Shown here: positions 8,688-17,932 of the stretch, in pieces
Numbering within the stretch: position 1 is the stretch's first letter
Layout of the letters: the number at the start of each line of letters is the position of its first letter
From: Actinomycetota bacterium
GTDB taxonomy: Bacteria; Actinomycetota; Acidimicrobiia; IMCC26256; PALSA-555
Direction: 5' to 3'
DNA length: 64,000 nt
NCBI GenBank assembly: GCA_003140175.1
Contig: PLJD01000069.1
Location: 1 to 64,000 of the forward strand
Notes under the pieces: generated by a model
Database searches by the model: none
Told to the model about the DNA's origin: nothing
Seen by the model: the letters and a program-made list of their open reading frames with translations, nothing else
Translations under genes and position numbers: made by a program

Positions 8688-9266
8688 TCAGCGCTTCTGC
8701 CATGCCTGCGCCTCCTGGTCGAGGGTCGCGGCGGCGCTGAGCATCGCGGCCTTGGCGTTGTCCGCGTCGCTGAGGTTGTAGGTCACCGCCACCGCGCTGC
8801 GGTACAGCAGCCCGGCACTGACGGCCTGCTGCGCCGCGGTGGCCGCCTGGTCGGCGATCTGGCGCGACGACCCCGACTGGGTCTTGGCGATCTTCTCTAA
8901 GAGATCGCGGTCCTGGCCCATCCGCGCGAGGGTCGCGAGCGCGAAGACATCCCACGTGTGCACCTCGTCGAAGCGTTGAATCTTCTCGGCGGCAACCGGT
9001 ATTGCCTGTGCTCCAGCCGCCACCCGCTGGTCGACGCTGACGAAGTCGCTCGCCAGGCCCGGACCACCCCCCTGGCTGAGGTAGAGATACCCGCCGGCGA
9101 GCACGGTGACGAGGAGCAGCACGAGCAGCAGGAGCGGGCGGCGGCTCCTCGGGGGCCGGGACGGCGGAAACCCGTACGGCGGCGGCGGACGGCCGACCGG
9201 GGGCCGGGCGCGGGGCTGGGGGCGGGGGCCAGGGGGCCGACGGGTCCTCGGCGAGGGCGCGGCCAC
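8688..9266 (-). CDS. proline-rich single-pass membrane protein, function unknown
   Basis: The 192-residue product has a basic proline/arginine-rich N-terminal tail (about 1-45), one strongly hydrophobic segment (LLLLVLLLVTVLAGGYLYL, about 46-65) and an extracytoplasmic helical domain of about 125 residues rich in Ala and Gln, with no catalytic motif that I recognise. GTG 9266 is preferred over GTG 9275 because a TAGGGT -10 overlaps 9275 and lies exactly seven bases before 9266, implying a leaderless message. It lies upstream of the acyl-CoA dehydrogenase on the same strand. Confidence 0.6.
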   Translation of the reverse strand: MAAPSPRTRRPPGPRPQPRARPPVGRPPPPYGFPPSRPPRSRRPLLLLVLLLVTVLAGGYLYLSQGGGPGLASDFVSVDQRVAAGAQAIPVAAEKIQRFDEVHTWDVFALATLARMGQDRDLLEKIAKTQSGSSRQIADQAATAAQQAVSAGLLYRSAVAVTYNLSDADNAKAAMLSAAATLDQEAQAWQKR

Positions 9267-9273
9267 GCCGCTC

Positions 9274-9279
9274 ACCCTA
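9274..9279 (-). promoter_or_regulatory. -10 element TAGGGT, leaderless start at 9266
   Basis: The minus strand reads TAGGGT followed by seven bases and then GTG, the spacing expected for leaderless transcription of the proline-rich membrane protein gene. Confidence 0.45.
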
Positions 9280-9391
9280 GAGGCGGGGCCTCCGGCGGCG
9301 GTGCCGGCGGGTGACCACGTCCCCCCGGGCGCGTTTCGACGATCCTGCAACTGGCGAATGGCGGCACGATAGCGGCGCTTCGGGCCCGAAG

Positions 9392-9409
9392 ACTAACGTC
9401 CGTGTCAGT
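9392..9409. promoter_or_regulatory. putative operator ACTAAC-N6-GTCAGT with internal -10
   Basis: ACTAAC (9392-9397) and GTCAGT (9404-9409) are inverted with one mismatch and a six-base spacer gtccgt, the same layout as the palindromes at 1975 and 26904. TAACGT at 9394-9399 is a plausible -10 for the acyl-CoA dehydrogenase gene at 9485. Confidence 0.5.
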
Positions 9410-9484
9410 TTTGGTGTCGCGCCGGGGTCCGCCGCCCGGCTCTCCGTCGCCCAGTCGGTGACGGCGTCTCGGGGAAGGCCCACC

Positions 9485-10579
9485 ATGGACTTCACGTTCA
9501 GTGACGACCAGGAGGCGCTGCGAGACGCGGTGCGGTCCTTCCTGGGGCAGCACGCGTCGGGCCCGTACGTGCCGGCGATGGCCGAGGACCCGCGAGGCTT
9601 CACCGACGAGGTCTGGGCCCGCACCGCCGAGCTCGGCTGGCCCGGGCTGCTCGTGCCCGAGTCGCAGGGCGGCCTTGGTCTGGGGCTCGTCGACATGACC
9701 GTGGTGATGGAGGAGATGGGCCGGGTCCCCCTGCCGGGCCCGTTCTTCTCCTCGGCGGTGCTGGCCACGCTCGCCGCCCGGCGTCTGGGTGCCGACGAGC
9801 TGCTGGGGGACCTGGCGTCGGGAACCCGGCGGGGCACGGTCGCGCTCGAGGAACAGGGCCACGACAGCCCGGTGGAGCGGGTCCGGACCCGGGCGCGGCG
9901 GCGCGGCGGCACCTGGGTCCTGACCGGCCACAAGCCGCTCGTCTTGGACGGTCACACCGCGGACTGGGCGATCGTGGTCGCCCGCACCGAGGAGGGCCTC
10001 GGCTCGTTCCTGCTGGAGGCGCCCATCGGCGAGCCGGTGCCGACTCTGGACCCGACCCGCAAAGCGGCTCGGCTGGTGCTCGAGGAGCGCCCGGCGCAGC
10101 GCATCGGCGCGCCGGAGGACCACACGTCGTTGTGGCGACGGGTCGTGGACGACGCCGGCGTCATGCTCGCCGCCGAGCTCGTCGGTGCATCCGAAGCCGC
10201 GCTCAACCTCGGGGTGGAGTACGCGAAGGTCCGGGTCCAGTTCGACCGGCCCCTCGCGTCGTTCCAGGCCATCCGCCACAAGGCCGTGGACATGCTGCAG
10301 CGTCTCGAGCTCGCCCGGGTCGGCACTCACTTCGCGGCGTGGGCGTCCGACGTCGACGACCCCAGCCGGGAACGGGCCGCGGCGATGGCGAAGGGGTACG
10401 CGGCGGAAGCCGCGGTGTTCGTCACCGCCGAGGACATCCAGATCCACGGCGGCGTCGGATTCACCTGGGACTGCGACGCGCACTGGTACTACAAGCGGGC
10501 GAAGCAGAACGACGTCATGCTCGGCTACCAGGGCTGGCAGCGTCGGCGCCTCGCCGACCTCGTGCTCGAGCCGGCCTAG
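9485..10579 (+). CDS. acyl-CoA dehydrogenase (short beta-type chain)
   Basis: This 364-residue protein begins MDFTFSDDQEALRDAVRSFL and carries the FAD-binding segment RVQFDRPLASFQAIRHK and the IQIHGGVGFTWD motif, but lacks the long chains' SEPxAGSDLA region. Such short chains form heterotetramers with a long chain in steroid and branched-acyl oxidation (FadE28/29-like arrangement, established for mycobacteria). ATG 9485 has a GGGGAAGG ribosome site. The upstream region holds a palindromic operator copy. A CoA-transferase gene follows five bases after its stop. Confidence 0.88.
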   Translation: MDFTFSDDQEALRDAVRSFLGQHASGPYVPAMAEDPRGFTDEVWARTAELGWPGLLVPESQGGLGLGLVDMTVVMEEMGRVPLPGPFFSSAVLATLAARRLGADELLGDLASGTRRGTVALEEQGHDSPVERVRTRARRRGGTWVLTGHKPLVLDGHTADWAIVVARTEEGLGSFLLEAPIGEPVPTLDPTRKAARLVLEERPAQRIGAPEDHTSLWRRVVDDAGVMLAAELVGASEAALNLGVEYAKVRVQFDRPLASFQAIRHKAVDMLQRLELARVGTHFAAWASDVDDPSRERAAAMAKGYAAEAAVFVTAEDIQIHGGVGFTWDCDAHWYYKRAKQNDVMLGYQGWQRRRLADLVLEPA

Positions 10580-10584
10580 GGCGG

Positions 10585-12267
10585 GTGCCCGACCGTCGAG
10601 CGTCGCTCGCCGACGCCGTCGCGGAGCACGTCCGGGCTGGTGACGCCCTCCACCTGGTCGTCGGCCACACCCGGTGGAGCGCCGCCGCCCGCGAGGTCGT
10701 CCGCCAGTGGTGGGGTCGCGATCCCGGCTTCACCCTCCACATGCTCAGCCTCTCGAGCCTCGGCGCACTGTTCTTCCGCGGGGGTCTCGTCCGGAAGGTC
10801 GTGACCGGCTACTCGGGCGACACCTTCCCGAACTTCACGCCGAACCCGAACTTCGCCGACGCGTACCGGCGGGGCGACGTCGACGTCGAGCACTGGTCGT
10901 TCCTGACCTTCTCGCAGCGGCTCGAGGCCGCCGCCCGCGGCCTCCCGGCGGTCGTGACCCGCTCCATCGTCGGCTCGTCGATGGAGACCAACGATGCCTA
11001 CTGCCGCGCCGACACCCCGTTCGGTGAGCTCGGGTTGCTCGCCCCGCTCGTACCCGACGTCGCGCTCCTCCACGCGCCGGTCGCCGACCGAGCCGGCAAC
11101 GTCGCCATCCACCCGCCGCTGCTCGAAGGAGTCTGGGGCGCGCTCGCCGCCCGCCGAGGCGCGATCGTCACCGTCGAGGCGGTGGTCGACGATCTGACGC
11201 CGTGGGCGCACCTCGTGCGGATCCCCGCCCACCGGGTCCTCGCGGTGTGCGAAGCCGAACTCGGCGCGCATCCCGGCGGCTGCTTCACGGCCGGGCTGCC
11301 CGTCACCGGCTACGGCGAGGACTACGACTTCTGGATCGAAGCACGCGCCGCGACCCGCGCCGACCACTACGACGACTGGATCCGCCGCTGGGTCCTCGAC
11401 ATCGAAGACCAGGCCGCGTACCTCGAGGCGCTCGGTGGCGCCCGCGTCGCCCGGCTGCGGGCCCGAGCCGCACCCGACTCCTGGCACGACGACGTCGCCG
11501 CGCACCCGCCCGACCTCGACCCGCCACCCAACCACTGGGAGCTCGCCGCGACGTGGGGGGCGCGGCACCTCGCCGCCCGCGTCCTCGCGCTCGACGCCGA
11601 CGCAGTGCTCGCCGGAGCCGGGGTCGCCAACCTCGCCGCCTGGCTCGGAGTCGCCCAGGCCCGCAGCGCGGGCAGCGACGTGCAGCTCACCGCCGAGATC
11701 GGCCTCTGGGGCTACCAGCCCGTCCCCGGTGACCCGTTCGTGCTGAACCACCAGAATTTCTGGCGGTCCACGATGCTCGGCGACGCGGCGCTGGTGCTCG
11801 GCACCCTGGTCGGCGGACCCGGGACCACCACCATCGCGTGCCTCGGCGGAGCCCAAGTCGACCGGCGCGGCAACATCAACTCGACCCGGCTCGACGACGG
11901 CACGTTCCTCGTCGGCTCCGGAGGGGGCAACGACGTCGCGTCGGTCTGCGCGGAGGCGGTCGTCGTCGCGCTGCTCAGCCCGCAGCGGACACCCTCAGCG
12001 TGCGCGTACGTGACCTCCCCGGGCCGGGCCGTGCAGGCCCTCGTCACCGACCTCGGCACGCTCGAACGGCGCGGCGACGAGCTCGTCCTCAGCGCAGTCC
12101 CCGCCGGGCCCGGGCCGCTCGACGAGCGCATCGGGGCCGCCCGGGCCGCGTGCGGCTGGGACCTGACCGTCGCCACCGAGGTCACCGAGCTCGCCCCACC
12201 GACACCGGACGAGCTCGCCGCGCTCCGCGGCTGGGACCCCCGCAGCTGGTTCCTGCGCAGCCGCTAA
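10585..12267 (+). CDS. fused two-subunit CoA-transferase (family I, glutaconate CoA-transferase-like)
   Basis: The 560-residue protein contains an alpha-like half (about 1-290, with HLVVGHTRWSAAA, the GSSMETNDAY region and DVALLHAP) and a beta-like half (about 310-560, with LTAEIGLWGY, the likely catalytic glutamate region, and GGAQVDRRGNINS). Family I enzymes move CoA between acyl donors and acceptors and are usually encoded as two genes. The GTG at 10585 begins five bases after the acyl-CoA dehydrogenase stop, so the genes are co-transcribed. The acceptor acid is unknown. Confidence 0.8.
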   Translation: MPDRRASLADAVAEHVRAGDALHLVVGHTRWSAAAREVVRQWWGRDPGFTLHMLSLSSLGALFFRGGLVRKVVTGYSGDTFPNFTPNPNFADAYRRGDVDVEHWSFLTFSQRLEAAARGLPAVVTRSIVGSSMETNDAYCRADTPFGELGLLAPLVPDVALLHAPVADRAGNVAIHPPLLEGVWGALAARRGAIVTVEAVVDDLTPWAHLVRIPAHRVLAVCEAELGAHPGGCFTAGLPVTGYGEDYDFWIEARAATRADHYDDWIRRWVLDIEDQAAYLEALGGARVARLRARAAPDSWHDDVAAHPPDLDPPPNHWELAATWGARHLAARVLALDADAVLAGAGVANLAAWLGVAQARSAGSDVQLTAEIGLWGYQPVPGDPFVLNHQNFWRSTMLGDAALVLGTLVGGPGTTTIACLGGAQVDRRGNINSTRLDDGTFLVGSGGGNDVASVCAEAVVVALLSPQRTPSACAYVTSPGRAVQALVTDLGTLERRGDELVLSAVPAGPGPLDERIGAARAACGWDLTVATEVTELAPPTPDELAALRGWDPRSWFLRSR

Positions 12268-12373
12268 GCGCGGCGCCCGGCATCCCGGACCGGCGCGGGC
12301 CGCCCACCCTCGTTCAGGCGGAGTTCACGCAGCCTTCGCGCCGGCGCGGCCCCCGCCGGACGGGCGAGCCCCG

Positions 12374-12379
12374 TAGGCT
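12374..12379 (+). promoter_or_regulatory. -10 element TAGGCT for sugar ABC transporter operon
   Basis: TAGGCT lies 50 bases before the ATPase gene start, in the only non-coding stretch before the operon (12268-12429). A strong AGGGAGGG ribosome site follows. No clear -35 or repressor site is seen. Confidence 0.35.
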
Positions 12380-12429
12380 GCGCCGGCGCGCAGCGCTCGC
12401 CGGGAGTGGCAGGGGAGAGGGAGGGCGGC

Positions 12430-13518
12430 GTGAGCCGAGTGGCGCTAGAGCACATCACGAAACGCTTCGACGACGTGGTGGCCGTGGACGACCTCACCCT
12501 CGAGGCCCACGACGAGGAGCTCCTGGTGCTCCTCGGCCCGTCCGGATGCGGCAAGTCCACCGCGCTGCGGATCATCGCCGGTCTCGAGGCGCCGAGCGAG
12601 GGCACGGTCCGCATCGGCGACCGGGACGTCACCGACGCCGAGGCCAAAGACCGCGACGTCGCGATGGTGTTCCAGTCGTACGCCCTGTACCCCCACATGA
12701 CCGTCGCCCGCAACGTCGAGTTCCCGCTGCGGGCCCGCCGCGTCCCACCCGCCGAGCGCGACGAGCGGGTGGCGGAAGCGGCCCGCGCGCTCGACATCAC
12801 CGAGCTGCTGGGACGCAAGCCGGCCCAGCTCAGCGGCGGGCAACGCCAACGGGTCGCGCTCGCCCGAGCCATCGTGCGGCGCCCGCAGGCGTTCCTCATG
12901 GACGAACCGCTCTCAAATCTCGACGCCAAGCTCCGGGTCCAGACCCGAGCCGAGCTGGTCGACCTGCAGCGACGCTTCCAGGCCACGGTCGTCTACGTCA
13001 CCCACGACCAAGTCGAGGCCATGACGATGGGGCATCGCATCGCCATCCTCGACCGGGGAGTCCTCCAGCAAGTCGACGCTCCCCAAGCTGTCTACGAGCG
13101 TCCCGCCAACCTGTTCGTAGCCCGCTTCATCGGGACCCCGCCCATGAACACGATCGAGGGACGCCTGACCGGCGGCGCCGACCACCTGGTCTTCGAAGCA
13201 TCCGGCGTCACCGTGGCGCTGCCCGCCGGGCTCGCGAGCGCCACGATGTCGGCCAGTCCGGATCGGGTGGTGCTGGGCGTCCGGCCCGAGGATCTCCGCC
13301 TCGATCCCGCCGGCTCGCTGACGGCCAAGATCATCCTCATCGAATCGCTGGGCCACGAACGCCACCTCGTCGTCCGCCTCGACGACGGGCAGACGGTGAT
13401 CGTCCGTCAGCCCGGCGACCAGACGCCACCCCGCGACGGCGAAGCGGTGACGCTGTCGGCGAACCCGGATTCCCTGCATCTCTTCGACGCCGACACGGAG
13501 CAGCGGATCTCGTCGTGA
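12430..13518 (+). CDS. carbohydrate ABC transporter ATP-binding protein (MalK/UgpC type)
   Basis: The 362-residue ATPase has a Walker A GPSGCGKST, Q-loop FQSYALYPHMTV, signature LSGGQRQRVALARAI, Walker B FLMDEPLSNLDAKL and H-loop VTHDQVEAM, followed by a C-terminal TOBE/regulatory domain of about 120 residues as in MalK and UgpC. It would power uptake of a sugar or polyol together with the two permeases and binding protein that follow. GTG 12430 is chosen over GTG 12406 because a strong AGGGAGGG ribosome site precedes it. It overlaps the next gene by four bases (GTGA). Confidence 0.92.
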   Translation: MSRVALEHITKRFDDVVAVDDLTLEAHDEELLVLLGPSGCGKSTALRIIAGLEAPSEGTVRIGDRDVTDAEAKDRDVAMVFQSYALYPHMTVARNVEFPLRARRVPPAERDERVAEAARALDITELLGRKPAQLSGGQRQRVALARAIVRRPQAFLMDEPLSNLDAKLRVQTRAELVDLQRRFQATVVYVTHDQVEAMTMGHRIAILDRGVLQQVDAPQAVYERPANLFVARFIGTPPMNTIEGRLTGGADHLVFEASGVTVALPAGLASATMSASPDRVVLGVRPEDLRLDPAGSLTAKIILIESLGHERHLVVRLDDGQTVIVRQPGDQTPPRDGEAVTLSANPDSLHLFDADTEQRISS

Positions 13519-14429
13519 CCGCCGACGAGGAGACCGGGGCGCGCGTCACGAACCGTCGGAGTCGCCGCCGCGAGGTACGGCTCGCGTACCTGCTGCTCGT
13601 CCCCGCACTCATCATCTTCGCCGTCTTCGTCTTCTTTCCGTTCATCAAGAACTTCCAGCTCGCCTTCTACTCGACGCCGCCCTTCCCCGGCCTCCCGAAC
13701 CGCTACGCCGGCTTCTCGCAGATCACCAGCGTGCTCGGCTCGTCGGACTTCCGGAACAGCCTGACGGTCACGGTGTTCTTCGCGGTGTTGACCGTCCCGG
13801 CCGGGATCTTCCTCGGACTCCTGCTCGCTGTGCTCGCCAACCAGAAGCTGCGCGGCATGGCGATCTACCGCACGATCTTCTCCTCGACCATCGCGACGTC
13901 GGTCGCCGTCGCGTCGGTGGTCTTCGGTACCCTCATGAGCCCCCAGGTCGGTCTCCTGCCATGGCTCGGCATCAACCCGAACCCGGCGATCCTGAACAAC
14001 CCGACGCTCGCCCTGCCCGCCGTCGCGATCACGACAATCTGGCAGAACCTCGGTCTCAGCTTCATCTTGATGTCGGCCGGTCTCCAATCCGTCCCCGAGG
14101 ACATCCTGGAAGCCGCCAAGGTCGACGGGGCCGGGACCTGGACCTGCTTTTGGCGGGTGACGGTCCCGTCGCTGTCCCCGACCATCTTCTTCGCCGCGGT
14201 CGTCGGCTCCATCTTCGCGTTCCAGACCTTCGGGCAGATCGACCTGCTCACCCAGGGAGGTCCGGAGAACAAGACGAACGTCCTCACCTACTTCATCGTC
14301 ACCCAGCTCCATGTCCACCAGAACCCCGGCTACGCCGCAGTGCTCTCCATCGCCCTGTTCCTCATCACGCTGGTGTTGACGCTCCTCCAGCTGCGCTTCC
14401 TCGAGCGCCGCGTCCACTACGCCCGATGA
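13515..14429 (+). CDS. carbohydrate ABC transporter permease (MalF/UgpA type)
   Basis: The 304-residue inner-membrane protein has about six transmembrane segments and the EAA loop EAAKVDGAGTWTCFWRVTVP that contacts the ATPase. The GTG start overlaps the ATPase stop by four bases and its own stop overlaps the next permease by four bases, which indicates translational coupling within a four-gene importer operon. Confidence 0.92.
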   Translation: MTADEETGARVTNRRSRRREVRLAYLLLVPALIIFAVFVFFPFIKNFQLAFYSTPPFPGLPNRYAGFSQITSVLGSSDFRNSLTVTVFFAVLTVPAGIFLGLLLAVLANQKLRGMAIYRTIFSSTIATSVAVASVVFGTLMSPQVGLLPWLGINPNPAILNNPTLALPAVAITTIWQNLGLSFILMSAGLQSVPEDILEAAKVDGAGTWTCFWRVTVPSLSPTIFFAAVVGSIFAFQTFGQIDLLTQGGPENKTNVLTYFIVTQLHVHQNPGYAAVLSIALFLITLVLTLLQLRFLERRVHYAR

Positions 14430-15322
14430 CCGCCGACGCCGCCATCCTGCCCGGACCCGTGACCGCCTCCACCGAGGTCGCGACACGGCGTCGCGGCGGA
14501 CCGAGCCGCCGGGTCCGACTGCTGGGCCGCTACCTGCTGCTCAGCGTGCTCGCGGTCATCGTGCTGTTCCCGATCTACATCACGGTCGTGAACTCGCTAC
14601 TCCGCCCGGCGCAGATCGCCTCGCAGCCGCCCACGTTCTTCCCGACCCATCCCATCTTCAGCACCTACTCAGACGCCTGGTCGAGCGGTCACCTCGGCCA
14701 CTACCTGTTCAACAGCTTCGTCGTGACGATCATCATCGTCGGTGGTCAGGTGCTCACGTCGATCCTGGCCGGCTACGCGTTCGCGTTCCTGAAGTTTCCG
14801 TTCAAACGGGCGCTGTTCGTGCTCTTCCTCGCCACGCTCATGATCCCCTTCGAGGTGACCGTGGTGCAGAACCTCACCACGGTCGTCAGCCTCGGCATCT
14901 ACAACACCTACGCCGGGCTCGCCGCGCCGTTCCTCGCTTGGGGCCTCGGAGTGTTCCTGCTCCGCCAGGCGTTCCTCGGGATCCCGCGGGACCTCGACGA
15001 CGCCGCCGCCCTGGACGGGTACGGCAACTGGCGGTTCCTGTGGCGGGTGGCCGTCCCCCTGGCGCGTCCGTCGATCGCCGCCCTGACCGTCTTCTCGTTC
15101 CTCACTGCCTGGAACCAATATCTCTGGCCGCTGCTCGTCACGAAGGACGAGCATCTGAGCACGGTCCAGATCGGGCTCCGCCAGCTTCGGGGCACCAGCC
15201 TCGAGAATGTCAACATCACCTTCGCGGGGGTCATCATCGCGGTGGTCCCCCTGGTGGTGCTCCTCGTGGTGTTCCAAAAGCAGCTGATCCGGGGCCTGAC
15301 CGCCGGCGCGGTGAAGGGATGA
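14426..15322 (+). CDS. carbohydrate ABC transporter permease (MalG/UgpE type)
   Basis: A 298-residue six-helix permease with the EAA-type loop DAAALDGYGNWRFLWRVAVP. It pairs with the preceding MalF-type permease to form the membrane channel. The ATG overlaps the upstream stop (ATGA). Its stop TGA lies inside a run of five consecutive ATG codons that is in frame with the following binding-protein gene. Confidence 0.92.
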   Translation: MTADAAILPGPVTASTEVATRRRGGPSRRVRLLGRYLLLSVLAVIVLFPIYITVVNSLLRPAQIASQPPTFFPTHPIFSTYSDAWSSGHLGHYLFNSFVVTIIIVGGQVLTSILAGYAFAFLKFPFKRALFVLFLATLMIPFEVTVVQNLTTVVSLGIYNTYAGLAAPFLAWGLGVFLLRQAFLGIPRDLDDAAALDGYGNWRFLWRVAVPLARPSIAALTVFSFLTAWNQYLWPLLVTKDEHLSTVQIGLRQLRGTSLENVNITFAGVIIAVVPLVVLLVVFQKQLIRGLTAGAVKG

Positions 15323-15333
15323 TGATGATGATG
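15319..15333 (+). repeat. (ATG)5 trinucleotide run overlapping permease stop
   Basis: Five ATG codons in a row overlap the permease TGA and are in frame with the binding-protein gene, with no stop before its signal peptide. They could act as alternative, translationally coupled starts giving a 23-residue N-terminal extension. Confidence 0.7.
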
Positions 15334-15387
15334 AGGCACGATGTGGTCGGCCGCCGGCCGAACCGAGTACTTCGCGAAGGAGCATTG

Positions 15388-16797
15388 ATGCGACGACCCA
15401 GCATGCGGACCGTGACGGCGTTGGCGGTGGCGGCGGTCTTCGGCCTCGCCGCCCTCCCCGCCGAGTCGGCGACCGCCGCGACCTCTCGGGCGGCGCTGCC
15501 CGCGTGCCCGCTGAGTGCGTTGGCGAAGGCGCAGCATCCGGTGCAGATCACGGCTTGGCACGCGCTGACCCAGGCCAACGCCACCGCGCTCCAGGCGGCC
15601 ACGGATCAGTTCAACTCGTCGCAGTCTCAGGTGCACGTGACCCTGGTCAACCAGCCCCAGTACAACGACACCCAAGAGAAGTTCGTTGCCGGGCTCTCGA
15701 CCGGCGACCTGCCCGACGTGGCCCAGATCCAAGACACCGGGCTCCAGCAGATGATCGACACCCACGCCATCCTCCCGGTGCAGTCCTGCATCAACGCCGA
15801 CCACTACTCGAGCCAGCTCAGCGACTTCATTCCCCGCACGCTGTCGTACTGGACGGTCAAGGGTGTCCTCTACGGCATGCCGTTCAACGTCTCCAACCCC
15901 GTGTTCTTCTACAACAAGACGGCGTTCCAGAAAGCGGGGTTGGACCCGAACTCTCCGCCCCAGACCCTCAATCAGGTCATGGTCGATGCGCAGAAGCTCA
16001 AGGCGAGCGGCGCGGTCACCCAGGCGGGCTACGGCCTCAAGACCGACCCCTCAGACCTCGAGGAGTGGGTGGCGAAGGCCGGTGAGGCGTACGTCAACAA
16101 CGGCAACGGCCGTCAGGCCCGCGCCACGACGGCGATCTTCGATGCCACGGCGGCCAAGCAGGTGTTCGCGTGGATGTCCAAGATGGTGAGCAGCGGCCTA
16201 GCCGTCGTGAACAACGACCAGAACACCGAGGCCTACAACAACCTGCTCGGGATCGGCAACGGCAACCAGGCCATGACGATCGACAGCTCGGCGACGCTGG
16301 GGACGATCACCCAGCTGCTCAACAGCGGCCAGTATCCGAACGTCAACCTCGGGGTCGGTGCGATGCCGGGCCCGAGCGGCCCCGGCGGCGTCCTCGTGGG
16401 CGGCGCGGCGTTCTACATCGTCAATAAGTCGTCGCCGGCCAAGCAGGCGGCAGCGTGGGAGTACCTCAAGTTCCTCGACTCGCCCCAGACCCAGGCCACG
16501 TTCGGGGCCGCGACCGGGTACGTGCCGATCCGCAAGTCGTCGGTCACGCTTCCCGCCATGCAGCAGCTGTGGGCCAAGATCCCCGGCTACAAGGTCGCCT
16601 ACGACCAGCTCGTGACCGGACCCTCCAACACGGCGACCGCCGGCCCGGTGATCGGCGACTACCAGGGGGTCCGCGACGCGGTCCGCAACGCTGAGGAGGC
16701 CATGTTCTCCAACGGCGTGAAGTCCAACACCGCACTGGCTCAGGCGGTGAAGAACGCCACCGCGGCCATCCAGGCGTACAACGCCCGAGTCGGGTAG
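15388..16797 (+). CDS. extracellular solute-binding protein of carbohydrate ABC transporter
   Basis: The 469-residue protein begins with an Sec-type signal peptide (basic RRPSMR, hydrophobic VTALAVAAVFGLAALP, cleavage near ATAA) and no lipobox. The mature part is a family-1 sugar-binding fold: VQITAWHALT, NQPQYNDTQEKFVAGLSTGDLPDV-type region and GAMPGPSGPGG. It captures the sugar outside the membrane for the preceding ATPase/permeases. ATG 15388 is preferred because GAAGGAG lies just upstream. In-frame ATGs at 15319-15333 offer an alternative start. Lack of a lipid-anchor cysteine is unusual for a monoderm binding protein. Confidence 0.88.
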   Translation: MRRPSMRTVTALAVAAVFGLAALPAESATAATSRAALPACPLSALAKAQHPVQITAWHALTQANATALQAATDQFNSSQSQVHVTLVNQPQYNDTQEKFVAGLSTGDLPDVAQIQDTGLQQMIDTHAILPVQSCINADHYSSQLSDFIPRTLSYWTVKGVLYGMPFNVSNPVFFYNKTAFQKAGLDPNSPPQTLNQVMVDAQKLKASGAVTQAGYGLKTDPSDLEEWVAKAGEAYVNNGNGRQARATTAIFDATAAKQVFAWMSKMVSSGLAVVNNDQNTEAYNNLLGIGNGNQAMTIDSSATLGTITQLLNSGQYPNVNLGVGAMPGPSGPGGVLVGGAAFYIVNKSSPAKQAAAWEYLKFLDSPQTQATFGAATGYVPIRKSSVTLPAMQQLWAKIPGYKVAYDQLVTGPSNTATAGPVIGDYQGVRDAVRNAEEAMFSNGVKSNTALAQAVKNATAAIQAYNARVG

Positions 16798-16798
16798 C

Positions 16799-17932
16799 TC
16801 AGCGGGACACGATCGTGACCGACGCGTTGGCGCCTCGCCCGACCGTGTGGGCGAGGCCGACGCGGGCGCCCTCGATCTGACGGGCGTCGGCCGTTCCGCG
16901 CAGCTGGCGGGTCAGCTCGACGACCTGTCCGAGCGCTGAGGCGCCGAGCGGCTCACCCTTCGAGAGGAGCCCGCCGCTCGGGTTCACGGGGAGACGCCCG
17001 CCGAGCGCGGTCGTGCCCTCCTCGAGGAGGCGCCCCTGTTCGCCGCGTTCGCACAGGCCGAGTTCCTCGTACGAGAGGAGCTCGCGGGCGGCGTCGGTGT
17101 CTTGGCACTCGACGACGTCGAGGTCGGTGGGGCCGACGCCCGCGGCCGCGTACGCGTCGCGGGCGGCGAGCGTGCTGGGCGGCGGGATGTCGTCGTCCTC
17201 GACGCCGCTCATCGGCGTCGCCTCGCCGAGCACTGACCCCGGCAGATGCGAGCGCAGCACCGCCGCGTCGAGGCGTACCGCGTCGGACGCCGCGTCGGCG
17301 GCGCGGCGCAGCACGACCGCGGCGGCTCCCTCGTTCGGTGAGCAGAGCATGAACAGGTGCAACGGCTCACACACCAGGCGGGATCCGAGCACCTCCTCGA
17401 CCGTGGTCTCGCGGCGGAACATCGCGTCGGGGTTGTGGACGCCGTGGCGGCGGTTCTTGACCACGACCTGGGCGAGCTGCTCCTTCGTGACGTTGGCCTC
17501 GCGTTGGAGGCGTTGGGCGCGCAGCGCGAAGTACGCGGGGGTCGCGGCGAGGCCGGCCGCTTCCCGCCACGGTTCGAAGAACGTGGAGCGGATGATGCCC
17601 TTCGGCATCTTCTCGATCCCGAAGACGAGCACCGTGTCGTACTGGCCCGCCCGGATCGCTCCCGCGGCCAGCATGAGCGCGGCGGCGCCGCTCGCGCAGC
17701 CGGCTTCCACGTCGACGATCGGGATTCCGGTGCGTCCGATCGCGCTGAGGACCTTGTGGCCCGCCGCCACGCCGGCGTACGCGGTGCCGCAGAACGCGGC
17801 GTCGAAGCGGGGATCGCCCGCCTCGTCGAGGGCGGCCCGCACCGCGGCGATGCCGAGCTCGGTGACCGTGAGGTCCGGGAATCGGCCGAAGGGATGGATC
17901 CCGACGCCAGCCACCCGCACGTCGGTGCTCAT
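16799..17932 (-). CDS. thiolase-like lipid-transfer protein (SCP-x/Ltp type)
   Basis: A 377-residue thiolase-fold protein. The nucleophile-type cysteine is present (AGCASGAAAL) but the usual GHPxGA histidine motif reads GEPLGASAL, with glutamate in place of histidine, as in the lipid-transfer/retro-aldolase subgroup rather than true thiolases. It overlaps the upstream DUF35 gene by four bases. Ltp2-type thiolase-fold proteins need a DUF35 partner for aldol cleavage of steroid side-chain acyl-CoAs in mycobacteria; the same pairing suggests an aldolase or acyl-transfer role here. It is the last gene of a six-gene operon. Confidence 0.8.
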   Translation of the reverse strand: MSTDVRVAGVGIHPFGRFPDLTVTELGIAAVRAALDEAGDPRFDAAFCGTAYAGVAAGHKVLSAIGRTGIPIVDVEAGCASGAAALMLAAGAIRAGQYDTVLVFGIEKMPKGIIRSTFFEPWREAAGLAATPAYFALRAQRLQREANVTKEQLAQVVVKNRRHGVHNPDAMFRRETTVEEVLGSRLVCEPLHLFMLCSPNEGAAAVVLRRAADAASDAVRLDAAVLRSHLPGSVLGEATPMSGVEDDDIPPPSTLAARDAYAAAGVGPTDLDVVECQDTDAARELLSYEELGLCERGEQGRLLEEGTTALGGRLPVNPSGGLLSKGEPLGASALGQVVELTRQLRGTADARQIEGARVGLAHTVGRGANASVTIVSR

